64,000 nt of DNA from Gemmatimonadota bacterium (GCA_040388625.1 JAZKBK010000001.1:310001-374000), one strand, 5' to 3'. Positions 18,025-27,001 are shown, numbered from the stretch's first letter. The notes: generated by a model not told the origin, from the sequence alone. A program made the numbers and translations.

Positions 18025-18095
18025 GGGGGCTTCGTTCAACGGTAGGACATCGCCTTTGCAAGGCGAGAATAAGGGTTCGATTCCCTTAGCCTCCA
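18025..18095 (+). tRNA. tRNA-Ala(UGC)
   Basis: The sequence folds into a standard cloverleaf. The 7-bp acceptor stem pairs GGGGGCT (18025-18031) with AGCCTCC (18088-18094). The D-arm is at 18034-18048. The anticodon stem TCGCC/GGCGA encloses loop TTTGCAA with anticodon TGC at 18057-18059. The T-arm pairs AAGGG with CCCTT around TTCGATT. The acceptor has the G3:U70 wobble pair, the alanine identity element, which agrees with the anticodon. CCA is not encoded. Confidence 0.93.
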
Positions 18096-18100
18096 CTACT

Positions 18101-19129
18101 TCACCCGGTATCGCTTCCGAAGCGCTTTGCGCTCTTCTCCAGCGAGGCGACCAAACGGCCGCGCGCGTCGGGAGTCAGCGACGCAGTCACTCCTCGCTCG
18201 GCGGCTGAGATCCTGTCGTGCAGACGGGCAAACAGCAACGACAGTGACGCGTCGAACGGCGAGTCAGCGGTAACGCGCGTGAAGTCCATCGCGCCACTTG
18301 GCCGGTACACCAGCTCGCTCGCCACGAGCGCCGTACGCTCGGCGGCGACCGACGTCACTTCGCGAGCAACGCGATGCGCGAGTAGCTGCGCATCCCTCAA
18401 CTCTCCGACCACATCCTGGAATCGCGCAAGCTCATCCGCCACAGGTGCAAGCTCGGGTATCTGGGCCGATAATGCCTCCAGTACATAGCGCCCACGTTTC
18501 GCCAGAATGCGGGCGCGATGCAAGCGCCTCGCGTCGTCCGCGGATCGAATACGATCGAATGCCGCTGCAAGAGCGGAAACCTGATCGCCGAGCACGGATG
18601 CCGTCACTGCTCGCATCGACGCAACAACGTCACTGTCGCAAACGTCGTGCACGGTTACGTAACGGCTCAGTTCCTTGCGGAGTGCTCGCTCCGTTTTGAG
18701 GAAATCGCGCCGCAGCAACTTCCGCAATTTTCGCCATGCTGGCTTGCGGTCGCGCTTGAGCTCCGCGATGACCCACGTTGCTGCCTCGAGGCGGGAGTCA
18801 CCCAGCGCAGTCCGCTCGGACTTCAGCCACGTGATCTGCACGTCGAGATCGCGAAGGTCCCTAGTTGTATCGGCGATCGTGTTAAGTCGTCGACGGGTGC
18901 GCCCCCGAACCGTGTCGTCGAGGCACGGCCGATACAGACGTATCCAGGACCTGAGGCGCCTGAGGGCCACACGGAAGTCATGAATCGAGTCCGCATCGCG
19001 ACTGCGCATCCTGTCGTAGGCATCGGCGGCAGCGTCGAGTGCGCGAAGCGCCACGACGCGGGCTGCGCGCTGTGCACCGTCGGTGTTGGCATCCCAGTCG
19101 AGTCTTGGCGTCATTCGATCGCTCCCCAA
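18101..19129 (-). CDS. CHAD domain protein
   Basis: This 342-residue all-helical protein is of the CHAD family (conserved histidine alpha-helical domain). The diagnostic IHDFRVALRRLRSWIRLYRP block is near residues 49-68, and many Arg/Lys and His residues recur through the protein. CHAD proteins bind inorganic polyphosphate through this basic surface. No CYTH/triphosphatase gene, the usual partner, is adjacent. The gene is convergent with the tRNA, and its stop is only 6 nt from the tRNA 3' end. Its start faces the small membrane protein at 19251. Confidence 0.88.
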   Translation of the reverse strand: MGSDRMTPRLDWDANTDGAQRAARVVALRALDAAADAYDRMRSRDADSIHDFRVALRRLRSWIRLYRPCLDDTVRGRTRRRLNTIADTTRDLRDLDVQITWLKSERTALGDSRLEAATWVIAELKRDRKPAWRKLRKLLRRDFLKTERALRKELSRYVTVHDVCDSDVVASMRAVTASVLGDQVSALAAAFDRIRSADDARRLHRARILAKRGRYVLEALSAQIPELAPVADELARFQDVVGELRDAQLLAHRVAREVTSVAAERTALVASELVYRPSGAMDFTRVTADSPFDASLSLLFARLHDRISAAERGVTASLTPDARGRLVASLEKSAKRFGSDTG

Positions 19130-19250
19130 CCCGAATGATACTGTCTTCCTGACCCGGAGGTGACAGCGAGGTGCAAAACGACGTGTCGATTTAGACTACG
19201 GGCGCTCCGCGGCGGGTTGCGCCCGGTCCCGGTACGGCTTATCTCGCACG

Positions 19251-19661
19251 ATGGCCGATCGTACCCGCATTTCCAATTCCGCGTCTCGCCGCATAATCCT
19301 CGGGACCAGCCTGATTCTGGGCATCACTGCCGTCGTACTCATCTTCGCTCCAACCGAGCTCGCCGCCTCGATCGGGACGCCGCACGCGAGGGAAATAACC
19401 ATATTGTTACAGCTGTACGGAGCCGCGCTGTTCGGACTTGCCATGACCGGATGGATGGTCCGCGGGGCGATCGTCGGCGGGATCTTTGGCCGCTCCTACG
19501 TGGTGGGGAACGCTGCCCACGCATTCGTCGGGGCGTTCACACTGGCCAGGCCGGCGCTGGAGGCCGGCGCGGCGCCGGTTCTGCAAATGTTTGCCGCGAT
19601 CTACTGGCTACTCGCTTTGACCTTCGGCTATTTAATGTTCGTATCGACCCCGCGTTCGTAA
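19251..19661 (+). CDS. Four-helix membrane protein, unknown
   Basis: This 136-residue protein has four hydrophobic segments (about 16-34, 47-70, 73-95 and 105-130) separated by short loops. It resembles small DUF4345-like membrane proteins, but I cannot assign a family with confidence. It begins 120 bp from the divergent CHAD gene. A short membrane peptide and a peroxiredoxin follow on the same strand. No catalytic residues are evident. Confidence 0.65.
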   Translation: MADRTRISNSASRRIILGTSLILGITAVVLIFAPTELAASIGTPHAREITILLQLYGAALFGLAMTGWMVRGAIVGGIFGRSYVVGNAAHAFVGAFTLARPALEAGAAPVLQMFAAIYWLLALTFGYLMFVSTPRS

Positions 19662-19709
19662 AACTACGTCGAGGCACCCGTGGGGCCCGAACGAGGAGAC
19701 TGAGAGAAA

Positions 19710-19826
19710 ATGAGTCGGCGGCAAGCGTCCGGAAAGGGACCGAAGCGAAAGAGCGACAATATCGTGATCCTGTACTCCATCATCTTCTGCATCGTGCTGG
19801 TGGTGTACATCCGTTACATCATGTGA
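19710..19826 (+). CDS. 38-aa single-span membrane peptide
   Basis: This short gene encodes a basic N-terminal stretch (MSRRQASGKGPKRKSDN) and one 18-residue hydrophobic helix ending in Arg-Tyr-Ile-Met. A purine-rich GAGGAGA lies upstream, and the stop is 11 nt before the peroxiredoxin start, so co-transcription is likely. The positive-inside pattern predicts an N-terminus in the cytoplasm. I do not recognise it. Confidence 0.55.
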   Translation: MSRRQASGKGPKRKSDNIVILYSIIFCIVLVVYIRYIM

Positions 19827-19837
19827 TCTCCAGACCC

Positions 19838-20311
19838 ATGCAAATTCAGAATCAGCCAGTACCAGCCGTTGGATCCGCAGCCCCCGACTTCACACTTGGC
19901 TCGACATCCGGGCAACAGGTAAGCCTGTCATCGTTTCGTGGAAAGAACGCCGTGCTGATCGCCTTCTTTCCCCTGGCATTCACGAGTACCTGTACGACCG
20001 AGTTGTGCGAGTTCTCGGACGACTACGACGAGTTCGTGCGCGCAGGAGTTGTTGTGCTGCCGATTTCGGTCGATGCCGTACCGACGTTGAAGGAGTTCAA
20101 GGCCAAGCACAACATGAAGACGGATCTGCTGTCGGACTTCAAGCGTGACGCAGGGCAGGCGTACGGCGTGATGTGGCAGGACGCGTTCTTTACGAATCGG
20201 GCCTACTTTCTCATCGACAAGGGCGGCGTGGTGCGGTGGGAGCACGTCGAGGAAACGCCGAGCGGAAAGCGGAGCAACGCGGAGATACTGGCGGAGATTG
20301 CGAAGCTTTAG
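19838..20311 (+). CDS. Peroxiredoxin, AhpE/Bcp-like
   Basis: This 157-residue thiol peroxidase of the AhpC/TSA superfamily reduces peroxides in the cytoplasm. The PLAFTSTC motif carries the peroxidatic Cys52. A second Cys at 57 gives the C-x4-C pattern of Bcp-type atypical two-Cys enzymes, although the FFPLAFT context resembles AhpE. The ATG at 19838 gives the full-length fold; an in-frame open stretch upstream covers other genes and is not coding. A partner thioredoxin reductase gene is at 60747, a link that is only inferred. Confidence 0.92.
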   Translation: MQIQNQPVPAVGSAAPDFTLGSTSGQQVSLSSFRGKNAVLIAFFPLAFTSTCTTELCEFSDDYDEFVRAGVVVLPISVDAVPTLKEFKAKHNMKTDLLSDFKRDAGQAYGVMWQDAFFTNRAYFLIDKGGVVRWEHVEETPSGKRSNAEILAEIAKL

Positions 20312-20358
20312 ATCCTGACGACGATACTCGTCCAAAGCGCCCTCCCTGTTCGCGCGGA

Positions 20359-23300
20359 TCAGCTTCCCATCATGAACATCCTGATCCCAACTTTTTCCTT
20401 CGCCTTGAACAGCGTTGCCGGTAGCCATGGCAAAAGTTTGAGCTGGATCGGACTGAGAATCTTTGGCAACGTACGCTGAACATCGAGGCGCGATATTTCC
20501 CAGCCTTCGTCGACAGCGGTTTCCTGTTTCTTCAACGCTTCGGCGGGGTCGTAGTCATCCCCCAGGCCAGCAAGATATTCGCTGAGCGCTGTCCACACGC
20601 TGTCGATGCGCTGTCTGTAGGCCGTATCGGCTTTCTGAAGCGATTCGGCCTGGTCGCGGCTAAGCAGTAGCGAGTCCGACTCTTCGAGGATCGACGAGTA
20701 TGGATCCGGCACGTTGCGCGCGTAGCGCCGCTTCAGTTCCGTTACGGAAAGCCGGGGCCCCTTCCGGCCGTTGCGTCCCGGTTTGAGCCAGCGGTTGAGC
20801 ATCTGCTGCGGCAGCGGACGGCCCAGACCGAGCGAAACGTCGATGGACACACGGAATGGTACACGCAGCAGTGTGTTGCTCGGCCGCGTATTTCCGAATC
20901 GCGGATTGACAGTATAGCTGAATCGATCGTTGCCGGGATCGAACGCTGTGGGTCTGTAGAGAACGGGATCCGGAAATGCGGGAGTCCCCCATCCGCGCAG
21001 GTGGTTCGCGCCATGCAGCAGCTGATCGAGGCCGCCGAGCGGATTGGACAGTGCGAGTGAGATACTGCCGTACTGCTTCGTGATCGGCATCTTGCCACTA
21101 TACGACAGCTGTGCGTTGAGCGAAGTGGTCCATGGTCCCGCGCAGCTGTTCCTGCCCGCGGCGTGATCCATCTGTGTCGTCAGACAGTCGCGAACACTTC
21201 GCGACGAATTGGAGAGCAGCGTGCGCGTTGCACTCGCCAGCGAAGCATCCGCGCTCGTCGCGGGGTTGAAGATGAACGCGCGATCGTTGGCGAGCCCATC
21301 ACCGTTCACGTCGCCGCCGACCATCGGGGTGAAGGGAAGGCCGGATTGCAGGCGGCCAAAGAATGTGAGCGCCACCCTCCTGAAGGTGTAGCCGCCCTGT
21401 AGCAGGATCTGGTGGCGCACATCCAGATCGCCGCGCGCCCACTCGCGCGTGACGGGACTCCCGAATGTCGCGCCATCGAAGCCACTCTCCCGCGCGCGTG
21501 TATCGGCGAGAGTGTAATTGACGCCTAGAAACCAGTTGGAGATTCCATCCAGCTCAGGTGACAATGACACTGTGACCTGTTTGCTCCGTGACGTCAGCGT
21601 GGATACGTTATCGATGACGTGACCAAACAGCGGCGATACACGCGCCTGCACGGACGATAGCGCTCCTGACGTCGGGACGATGCTGTTGGGATCCACGAAT
21701 ACAGGCCGTCCTTCATCGGCAAGTGTGAATCTCGGTACGTTGGCGAAGTTGACGTCGGTGCGTCCGGGTTGATTCAGATTGAGCGAGTACAGACCTTCGA
21801 TCGAGTACGTGAGCAGCCTGTAGCTCGACGAATACGCCAGGTTGCCGCGCCAGCTTCGAGGCGCCGTATATCCCGGATCGAACAGCTGCACCGATGGCGC
21901 AGCGTCGGTGAACACGGGCGTTGCTCCGCCGAGGCATTGTGTGGGTATGGATGCCGGATCGGTGAGGTATTGCCCCCAGTTCGGGATCGGAGTTGCGGCT
22001 CCGACGCAGGTGAGCGATTGCAAGCCGCTCGGCAGGCCGGTTGCGATCGAGGCGTTGGTCAGGAGGTTCGCCGGAAGAATATTCCGGAATTCGCCGATTC
22101 CACCGCGCACGTAGCTGACAGGTCCAGTGCGGAATTGACCGATCTGGTTGAATCTGATTCCATCGCCTTCCGGCTTTCGGATCCACGTAAATCCGATGCG
22201 CGGACTGATGTGAACCGTGTTTGGCGCATGATCTGTACGCAGCCCGAATGTGGACTCCACGGCAGGATTGAACTCCGGTGCCGACAGGTAGTGATTGGCC
22301 TCGAAACGCGCACCGTACATCACCTGAAAGGTCGAAGACTTGCGCCAGAGATCGCCGAGCGCGACGTATCCGTTCCAGACAGAGCCGTGGAGCGTTGGCG
22401 CATTAAGTGAGCGTGTAAAACTCGACGGTTGATCGCTGGCAAGGTCGCCGAGCGAGTTGAAGGCAAAAGATCCAAAGGAATTGGAATTCGTTTCCTGGCG
22501 GATCCCGTCGACGCGAGAATCTGCGTCCAGCTTGACGCGATGTGCGTCGCGTCCGTGCGCATAGAATTGGGTCATGCTCGTTGTTTCCCACGTCCACTGG
22601 CGCGTGTCGCTGAGTCGGGCGCTGTTTCCACCGAATGCCAGCGACGTCAGGCCACCGGTACCATCCGGAAACGAGGAGGCCACGAGCACACTCCCATTCG
22701 GAAGGGTGAGATATGGAGTCGACCGGTTTCTCGAGAAGGTGAATCCACTGCGCTCCTCGTTCAAGTAGTCCCCATGCAGATATGTCGAGAACAGTGCCTG
22801 CAGCATTCCGATACCCTGCGATGTCGAGGCGCCGTGGGCAGCAATAGCGGTGGGGCTGATCGCCGCAGCGTTGTCACTTGACAGTTTTCCGTACGCCAAA
22901 AGCCCCCAGGTTGTTCGCGCTGGCTGGAAGCTGCTCCAGTTGTAGGGCGCGTGATCGACTCGCGCTATGAATGACGCGTTCTGCATGACGTGCGACGATG
23001 GCACAGCGCCGGTACGCAGCGGAATCCCGGCAGAGGAGAGCAGATTGAACAGTCGATCCGCGGAGTCAGGCGATACGCCGGCGTGTTGCAGCAGGTCCGT
23101 CGCTGCGTTGGAGAGAGATACAGCGTCCGATGTGCGACGCCCTGCCTGCAAGCCGTAGTTGTACACAAACTTATCTTCGTCCAGTGCGCCGTCGCCCCCA
23201 AAGCTTGCAATGACATTGCTGAAACGCTGTCCCATCCGTGCCGACACGGGATCGGTATATTGCAGCGCAGGCGCGTCCAGCGTGACGTGCGCTCGTCGGC

Positions 23301-24054
23301 TCGCGAAAAGATTGCCGCGGGACAACTCGACGTCCTCATTGAGCCCCCCGAACCAGCCGCGCGACGGATCGTAGGTAGAGCTGGATACGCGCACAGTGGT
23401 TCGCGCATCGCGCGGTACATCGGCGCCGGCGAACGCCATTCCGTTGATCGTCGTCGAGTTCTGTCCACCGATGCCCCCAACCGAGAGGCCGCCCGGTGTG
23501 GACGCAATTCCCGGAATCGTGGCACCGATCGCTGCAAGATCGCCAGCCTCGTCTGGTGACACTGCACCGTTCACGCCGCCTGCGATCTGCTCCGACGCGC
23601 CGGTCTCGACTCCGAATAATGGCTCGCGCGAGGGGATCTGTTTCTCCTGTGCCTTGATTTTCACCGCCGCAAGCTGTTGAACTCCGGTCCGCGTGAGCGC
23701 GGCGTCCACAGTGAACATCGAGTCCGAACCAACGCGTGTTACGCGCTTGCGATACGTACTGTACCCGACGGCGGAGATGTGTACCAGATAGTCGCCAGAG
23801 CCATTCGCAAACTCCATCGAGTAGCGGCCGGCGCTGTCGGTCGTCGTCGCTCGCGAGAGACGATCCGGAGCCATCGTGATGATGACGTCCGCTGCGGGGA
23901 GCACCTTACCACTGTCGGTCGTAACGGTGCCTCGAATTGTGTCGTGATGCGTCTGGGCGGTGCAGGGGACAGCCCAGAGAATTGAAATCAGAAGTCCGAA
24001 TATCGCACTGCCAAAAAAAGAGGCTCGCCGAGCGCGCAGTTGATGATCGATCAT
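20359..24054 (-). CDS. TonB-dependent receptor with regulatory-like N-domain
   Basis: This is a 1231-residue outer-membrane transporter. A signal peptide (about 1-34) is followed by a carboxypeptidase-regulatory-like beta domain (about 40-125), then a plug region (STTINGMAFAGADVPRDART) and a large barrel. The architecture is Oar-like or SusC-like. Unusually, the protein does not end in the barrel: after about residue 1110 comes a charged helical tail that contains a segment resembling Spy/CpxP repeats, ending in RMFMMGS. The start overlaps the M56-TonB gene by 4 nt (ATGA), so receptor and sensor are translated together. The substrate is unknown. Confidence 0.9.
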   Translation of the reverse strand: MIDHQLRARRASFFGSAIFGLLISILWAVPCTAQTHHDTIRGTVTTDSGKVLPAADVIITMAPDRLSRATTTDSAGRYSMEFANGSGDYLVHISAVGYSTYRKRVTRVGSDSMFTVDAALTRTGVQQLAAVKIKAQEKQIPSREPLFGVETGASEQIAGGVNGAVSPDEAGDLAAIGATIPGIASTPGGLSVGGIGGQNSTTINGMAFAGADVPRDARTTVRVSSSTYDPSRGWFGGLNEDVELSRGNLFASRRAHVTLDAPALQYTDPVSARMGQRFSNVIASFGGDGALDEDKFVYNYGLQAGRRTSDAVSLSNAATDLLQHAGVSPDSADRLFNLLSSAGIPLRTGAVPSSHVMQNASFIARVDHAPYNWSSFQPARTTWGLLAYGKLSSDNAAAISPTAIAAHGASTSQGIGMLQALFSTYLHGDYLNEERSGFTFSRNRSTPYLTLPNGSVLVASSFPDGTGGLTSLAFGGNSARLSDTRQWTWETTSMTQFYAHGRDAHRVKLDADSRVDGIRQETNSNSFGSFAFNSLGDLASDQPSSFTRSLNAPTLHGSVWNGYVALGDLWRKSSTFQVMYGARFEANHYLSAPEFNPAVESTFGLRTDHAPNTVHISPRIGFTWIRKPEGDGIRFNQIGQFRTGPVSYVRGGIGEFRNILPANLLTNASIATGLPSGLQSLTCVGAATPIPNWGQYLTDPASIPTQCLGGATPVFTDAAPSVQLFDPGYTAPRSWRGNLAYSSSYRLLTYSIEGLYSLNLNQPGRTDVNFANVPRFTLADEGRPVFVDPNSIVPTSGALSSVQARVSPLFGHVIDNVSTLTSRSKQVTVSLSPELDGISNWFLGVNYTLADTRARESGFDGATFGSPVTREWARGDLDVRHQILLQGGYTFRRVALTFFGRLQSGLPFTPMVGGDVNGDGLANDRAFIFNPATSADASLASATRTLLSNSSRSVRDCLTTQMDHAAGRNSCAGPWTTSLNAQLSYSGKMPITKQYGSISLALSNPLGGLDQLLHGANHLRGWGTPAFPDPVLYRPTAFDPGNDRFSYTVNPRFGNTRPSNTLLRVPFRVSIDVSLGLGRPLPQQMLNRWLKPGRNGRKGPRLSVTELKRRYARNVPDPYSSILEESDSLLLSRDQAESLQKADTAYRQRIDSVWTALSEYLAGLGDDYDPAEALKKQETAVDEGWEISRLDVQRTLPKILSPIQLKLLPWLPATLFKAKEKVGIRMFMMGS

Positions 24055-25628
24055 TGCGGATCTTTGGCGATCGCGAACGTGAACGGCTGCTGTACCAATT
24101 GCCTGATGTGCTTACCGCGGATTTCAGCCGGTACGAAGGTCATTTTGGGAAGTGCGGTGCGGACCGCCTGCTCCAGGAGCGGATCTGTCGCGTTGGTGAT
24201 CGTGATGCCAGCTGCCCGATCCACGCGGCCCGTGGTATCAACGGTGAACTCCGCATCGACCTCACCGCCGATTCCCGCGCGGCGTAAACTATCGGGATAT
24301 ACCGGCGTTACCGTCGTGGACAGCATTCTCGCAGGCTTGTCGACCTGGAAGCTGAAATACGTCATGGTGTGACTCGCGGTGCCCGTGGGGCGCCATTCCA
24401 AAGCGCGAAGCGTGCGCGTGTTCTTCCGTGCTGCATTGAGTATTGCCTCCACGGAATCGCGCTCGTTCGTCGCGCGCTGCAGTGCGCGCATCTGCGTTGC
24501 CATCATCCGCTCGCGTGTGCGCAGGCTGTCGTTCTGCCGCCGCAGTATGGCGAGACTGTCGATCCGCCGCTTTGATCCGGTGTCGGGTCGAACGGGCCAC
24601 GCTGGCGCAATCCGCAATGGTGGCGCGGCACGTGACATAATCCTTGGCACTGGCGTCGTGAATGCCGCCGCAACGGCTATGAGCGCAACTACACCGCCGG
24701 TGACCACGCTCTGCATTCCGATGCGCCGCACAGCAGTCATCGCGCGCAACCGCAACTCCAGCTCCGATGGCAGCCTCAGCAGCGCAACCATCGGAACGGC
24801 GAGCGGACCGCTGTTCCGCCCGCGTGCGGCTACCTCCAGCAGTACGTGACCGTAATCCTTCGCACTCGGATATCGAGTCAGCACCCGCATATCGCAATCG
24901 AGTTCGATCGCGCGCCGAAGCCTGGCTGCACACCACCACAACCCGATGTTCCACGGCATCAGGACCAACGCGATTACCGCGAGCATCAATCGCTCGGGAT
25001 CACGCGCCGTAATGTGTTCCGACTCGTGCGCGAGAACCAGCCTTCGATGTTCCGGCAGCATCGTTGTCGCCCACGATGGCAACACGATCCGATGTGATAG
25101 AAAGCCGACCACCGCGGGTCCGGTCATCGCAGACACGTCCACACTCACGCCATCCACAACCGTCCTTTCCCACGATCGCTGCGCTCTGCGCCAGTGGAAC
25201 ACGCCGACCACAAGCCACGCGATCAGCGATACCGACAACACGATCCAGACAACCAGCGCCGTTGCGGCGAAGTCGCGTGCGATGCGCGCCAGCGCGGTGC
25301 GTAGCGCACGGCGCGAAGGTGCTATCAATCGAATGAGAGCGTCCCGTGCGATGTAACTGTAGCCGCGCCGCGCTGCAGAGCGCCCGGAGCTTATGATGAT
25401 TCTCGCCAACACAGGGGGCCCGTCACCTGCAGCCGCTCCGATTGCGGTGCGGGCGTCGAGTGAGTGCACCGTGAGCACCCCGCTCGGCGCCACCACCGCA
25501 AGCACGATCGCTGCCGTCCAGAAATGCCGCGCAGCGCCGCGTCCCCGTGTCCCCCATTCCATCGCTGCCGCACCACCAGCGAGCAACAGCGTGAACAGGA
25601 CCATGTATCCGAATACGGTGGGAGTCAT
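24051..25628 (-). CDS. M56 (BlaR1-type) metalloprotease fused to TonB C-terminal domain
   Basis: This 525-residue membrane protein combines two functions. The N-terminal part has membrane helices (about 5-23, 37-56, 122-145 and 212-230) and an HESEH zinc site (201-205) like BlaR1/MecR1, which cut their repressor when they sense a signal. A basic and coiled linker (about 340-415) leads to a TonB C-terminal domain (about 425-525, ending QLVQQPFTFAI) in place of a penicillin-binding sensor. It overlaps BlaI upstream and the receptor downstream by 4 nt each. A sensor that contacts TonB-dependent receptors is the natural reading but is inferred. Confidence 0.88.
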   Translation of the reverse strand: MTPTVFGYMVLFTLLLAGGAAAMEWGTRGRGAARHFWTAAIVLAVVAPSGVLTVHSLDARTAIGAAAGDGPPVLARIIISSGRSAARRGYSYIARDALIRLIAPSRRALRTALARIARDFAATALVVWIVLSVSLIAWLVVGVFHWRRAQRSWERTVVDGVSVDVSAMTGPAVVGFLSHRIVLPSWATTMLPEHRRLVLAHESEHITARDPERLMLAVIALVLMPWNIGLWWCAARLRRAIELDCDMRVLTRYPSAKDYGHVLLEVAARGRNSGPLAVPMVALLRLPSELELRLRAMTAVRRIGMQSVVTGGVVALIAVAAAFTTPVPRIMSRAAPPLRIAPAWPVRPDTGSKRRIDSLAILRRQNDSLRTRERMMATQMRALQRATNERDSVEAILNAARKNTRTLRALEWRPTGTASHTMTYFSFQVDKPARMLSTTVTPVYPDSLRRAGIGGEVDAEFTVDTTGRVDRAAGITITNATDPLLEQAVRTALPKMTFVPAEIRGKHIRQLVQQPFTFAIAKDPQ

Positions 25629-25996
25629 TTCGAGTCCTCCGCCAGCCGCTCGTCAAGCAGCGCGCGCAACCGCCGAAGCGTTGCGTCGTCGAGCCCGCGA
25701 TCGGATACGAGCTGCGTGAGTAGTCTTTCCGGAGACCCGCGGAAGAATTGCCCCAGCACTCTGTCTATCGCGCTCGAGCTTGCGTCATCCCGGTCGATCA
25801 GCGCGGCATAACGATGTGCGCGCCCCTCGACTTCTCGCGCGACGTGCCCCTTTTCCTCCAGCACGCGCAAGAGTGTAAGGATCGTCGTATACGCGGATCC
25901 GTCGCCCAGTGCGTCCCGCACCTCAGCGACCGTACTTGGTCCGCGCTCCCAGAGCACGGTCATGAGCTCGATCTCCCGTGGGGTCAGCCGCTGCAT
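25625..25996 (-). CDS. BlaI/MecI-family transcriptional repressor
   Basis: This 123-residue winged-helix repressor of the BlaI/MecI/CopY family has the LTPREIELMTVLWERGPSTV N-terminus and the YTTILTLLRVLEEKGHVARE recognition-helix region. The C-terminal half is a dimerisation helix set. BlaI proteins are inactivated by proteolysis started by an M56 partner, and the partner overlaps this gene by 4 nt. An AGGAGG ribosome site lies 8 nt before the ATG. Two overlapping MecI-like operators and a sigma-70-type promoter sit just upstream, so autoregulation is predicted. Confidence 0.94.
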   Translation of the reverse strand: MQRLTPREIELMTVLWERGPSTVAEVRDALGDGSAYTTILTLLRVLEEKGHVAREVEGRAHRYAALIDRDDASSSAIDRVLGQFFRGSPERLLTQLVSDRGLDDATLRRLRALLDERLAEDSK

Positions 25997-26009
25997 CCGG
26001 ATATCCTCC

Positions 26010-26039
26010 TACTAAGAGTCTAGTACTATCGCCATAGTA
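26010..26039. promoter_or_regulatory. Two overlapping BlaI/MecI operators
   Basis: Two dyads of form TACTA-N6-TAGTA lie at 26010-26025 (TACTAAGAGTCTAGTA) and 26024-26039 (core GTACTATCGCCATAGTAC, a perfect 7-bp repeat). The staphylococcal mec operator TACTACATATGTAGTA has the same outer half-sites and spacing. They share two bases and lie 14 bp before the BlaI start codon. Confidence 0.8.
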
Positions 26040-26062
26040 CCATTATCAAGTCATGGCGTCAA
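26034..26062 (-). promoter_or_regulatory. Sigma-70-like promoter of blaI operon
   Basis: On the minus strand TTGACG (26057-26062) and TACTAT (26034-26039) are separated by exactly 17 bp. The -10 hexamer lies inside the upstream operator arm, so bound repressor would block polymerase. Confidence 0.7.
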
Positions 26063-26122
26063 GGACCGTATAGTATCCGGGCTGGCCTTAAGGGCGGAGA
26101 ACTCGGCAACAGCAGAAAAAAC

Positions 26123-26827
26123 TCATCGCAGCGTAAATACGAACGATTGTTCGACAAGCTGTCGGACACGTACTCCGTTGAACTCGGCCGCCCGGAATCG
26201 TGCCCGCAAGAGCGCTGTCTCGACCGCCGAGGAGAACAGTGGATTCGCCGATCCGACGACGACGAACGAACCTGGCTCCGCACGCCCAGCGCTGTCCACG
26301 ACGAACCTGGCAACTACTGTCCCCTCCACGCCCTGCGCGCGTAGCGCCTCAGGGAAGTGCGGCGCAAGCGTCCCCGGCAACGCCGCCGCCTGGCGATCGA
26401 CCTGTTCCGACGACAGAACCGTAGCCGAAGTGGAGCCCGAGCCATCGATGCTGTTTCGTCCAGTCACGCCGCCACCGAAGTCACTGCCGTGGATAACAGG
26501 TGTGGCCACACTGCCGGGATCGAACCTGAACGCGGGGCCCGCGAACCGCGGGAGAACGGGAATGCCGGTCATTGCCGGAAACTCGAACCGATTGCGAGCC
26601 GCGGATGGCGCGCTGCGTGCCACAGCGTGGTCCATCGGTCGTATCGGTGCCTTGGGCACCGCAAGCGGAACCGGAACAACATGTGGCCTATCGGGAGCTC
26701 GCAGCGCGGCATGGGCCGTCGCGTTGATCGCGGCGAGAATGAGCACGCTATGAAGTGCGATGCTTGGGATCGCGCCGCCGACCGACCTGTGCTTGCGTGT
26801 TCCGGATTCCAGTAGATGCGTCACCAC
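26123..26827 (-). CDS. TonB-family energy transducer
   Basis: This 234-residue protein has one N-terminal membrane helix (about 20-40), a Pro/Ala-rich linker and a TonB C-terminal domain (about 150-234: FPEALRAQGVEGTVVARFVVDSAGRAEPGSF). It would couple proton-motive force from an ExbB/ExbD complex to outer-membrane receptors. It lies upstream of the BlaI-M56-receptor genes on the same strand, but the 126-bp gap contains the BlaI promoter, so it may be a separate unit. A divergent phosphatase-like gene lies 174 bp away. Confidence 0.85.
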   Translation of the reverse strand: MVTHLLESGTRKHRSVGGAIPSIALHSVLILAAINATAHAALRAPDRPHVVPVPLAVPKAPIRPMDHAVARSAPSAARNRFEFPAMTGIPVLPRFAGPAFRFDPGSVATPVIHGSDFGGGVTGRNSIDGSGSTSATVLSSEQVDRQAAALPGTLAPHFPEALRAQGVEGTVVARFVVDSAGRAEPGSFVVVGSANPLFSSAVETALLRARFRAAEFNGVRVRQLVEQSFVFTLR

Positions 26828-27001
26828 GGGACCACCTCGCGAGTTGAGTGCCTATCGCGAAGCTACGTTCGTCGGATTATCCAACCGTATCGGCCACATT
26901 ACGACGCGAACAACAAATCATTACGCGTTGATGATGAAACACTCGGCGGGGCCCCTCCCGCCCGATCCAACCACGCCAGACGCGCGCTACTTTATAGTGC
27001 C

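Noticed and set aside
18101-19129. CHAD gene considered as part of a CYTH-CHAD polyphosphate operon
   Set aside because: There is no CYTH domain or polyphosphate kinase gene next to it, so only the CHAD call is made.
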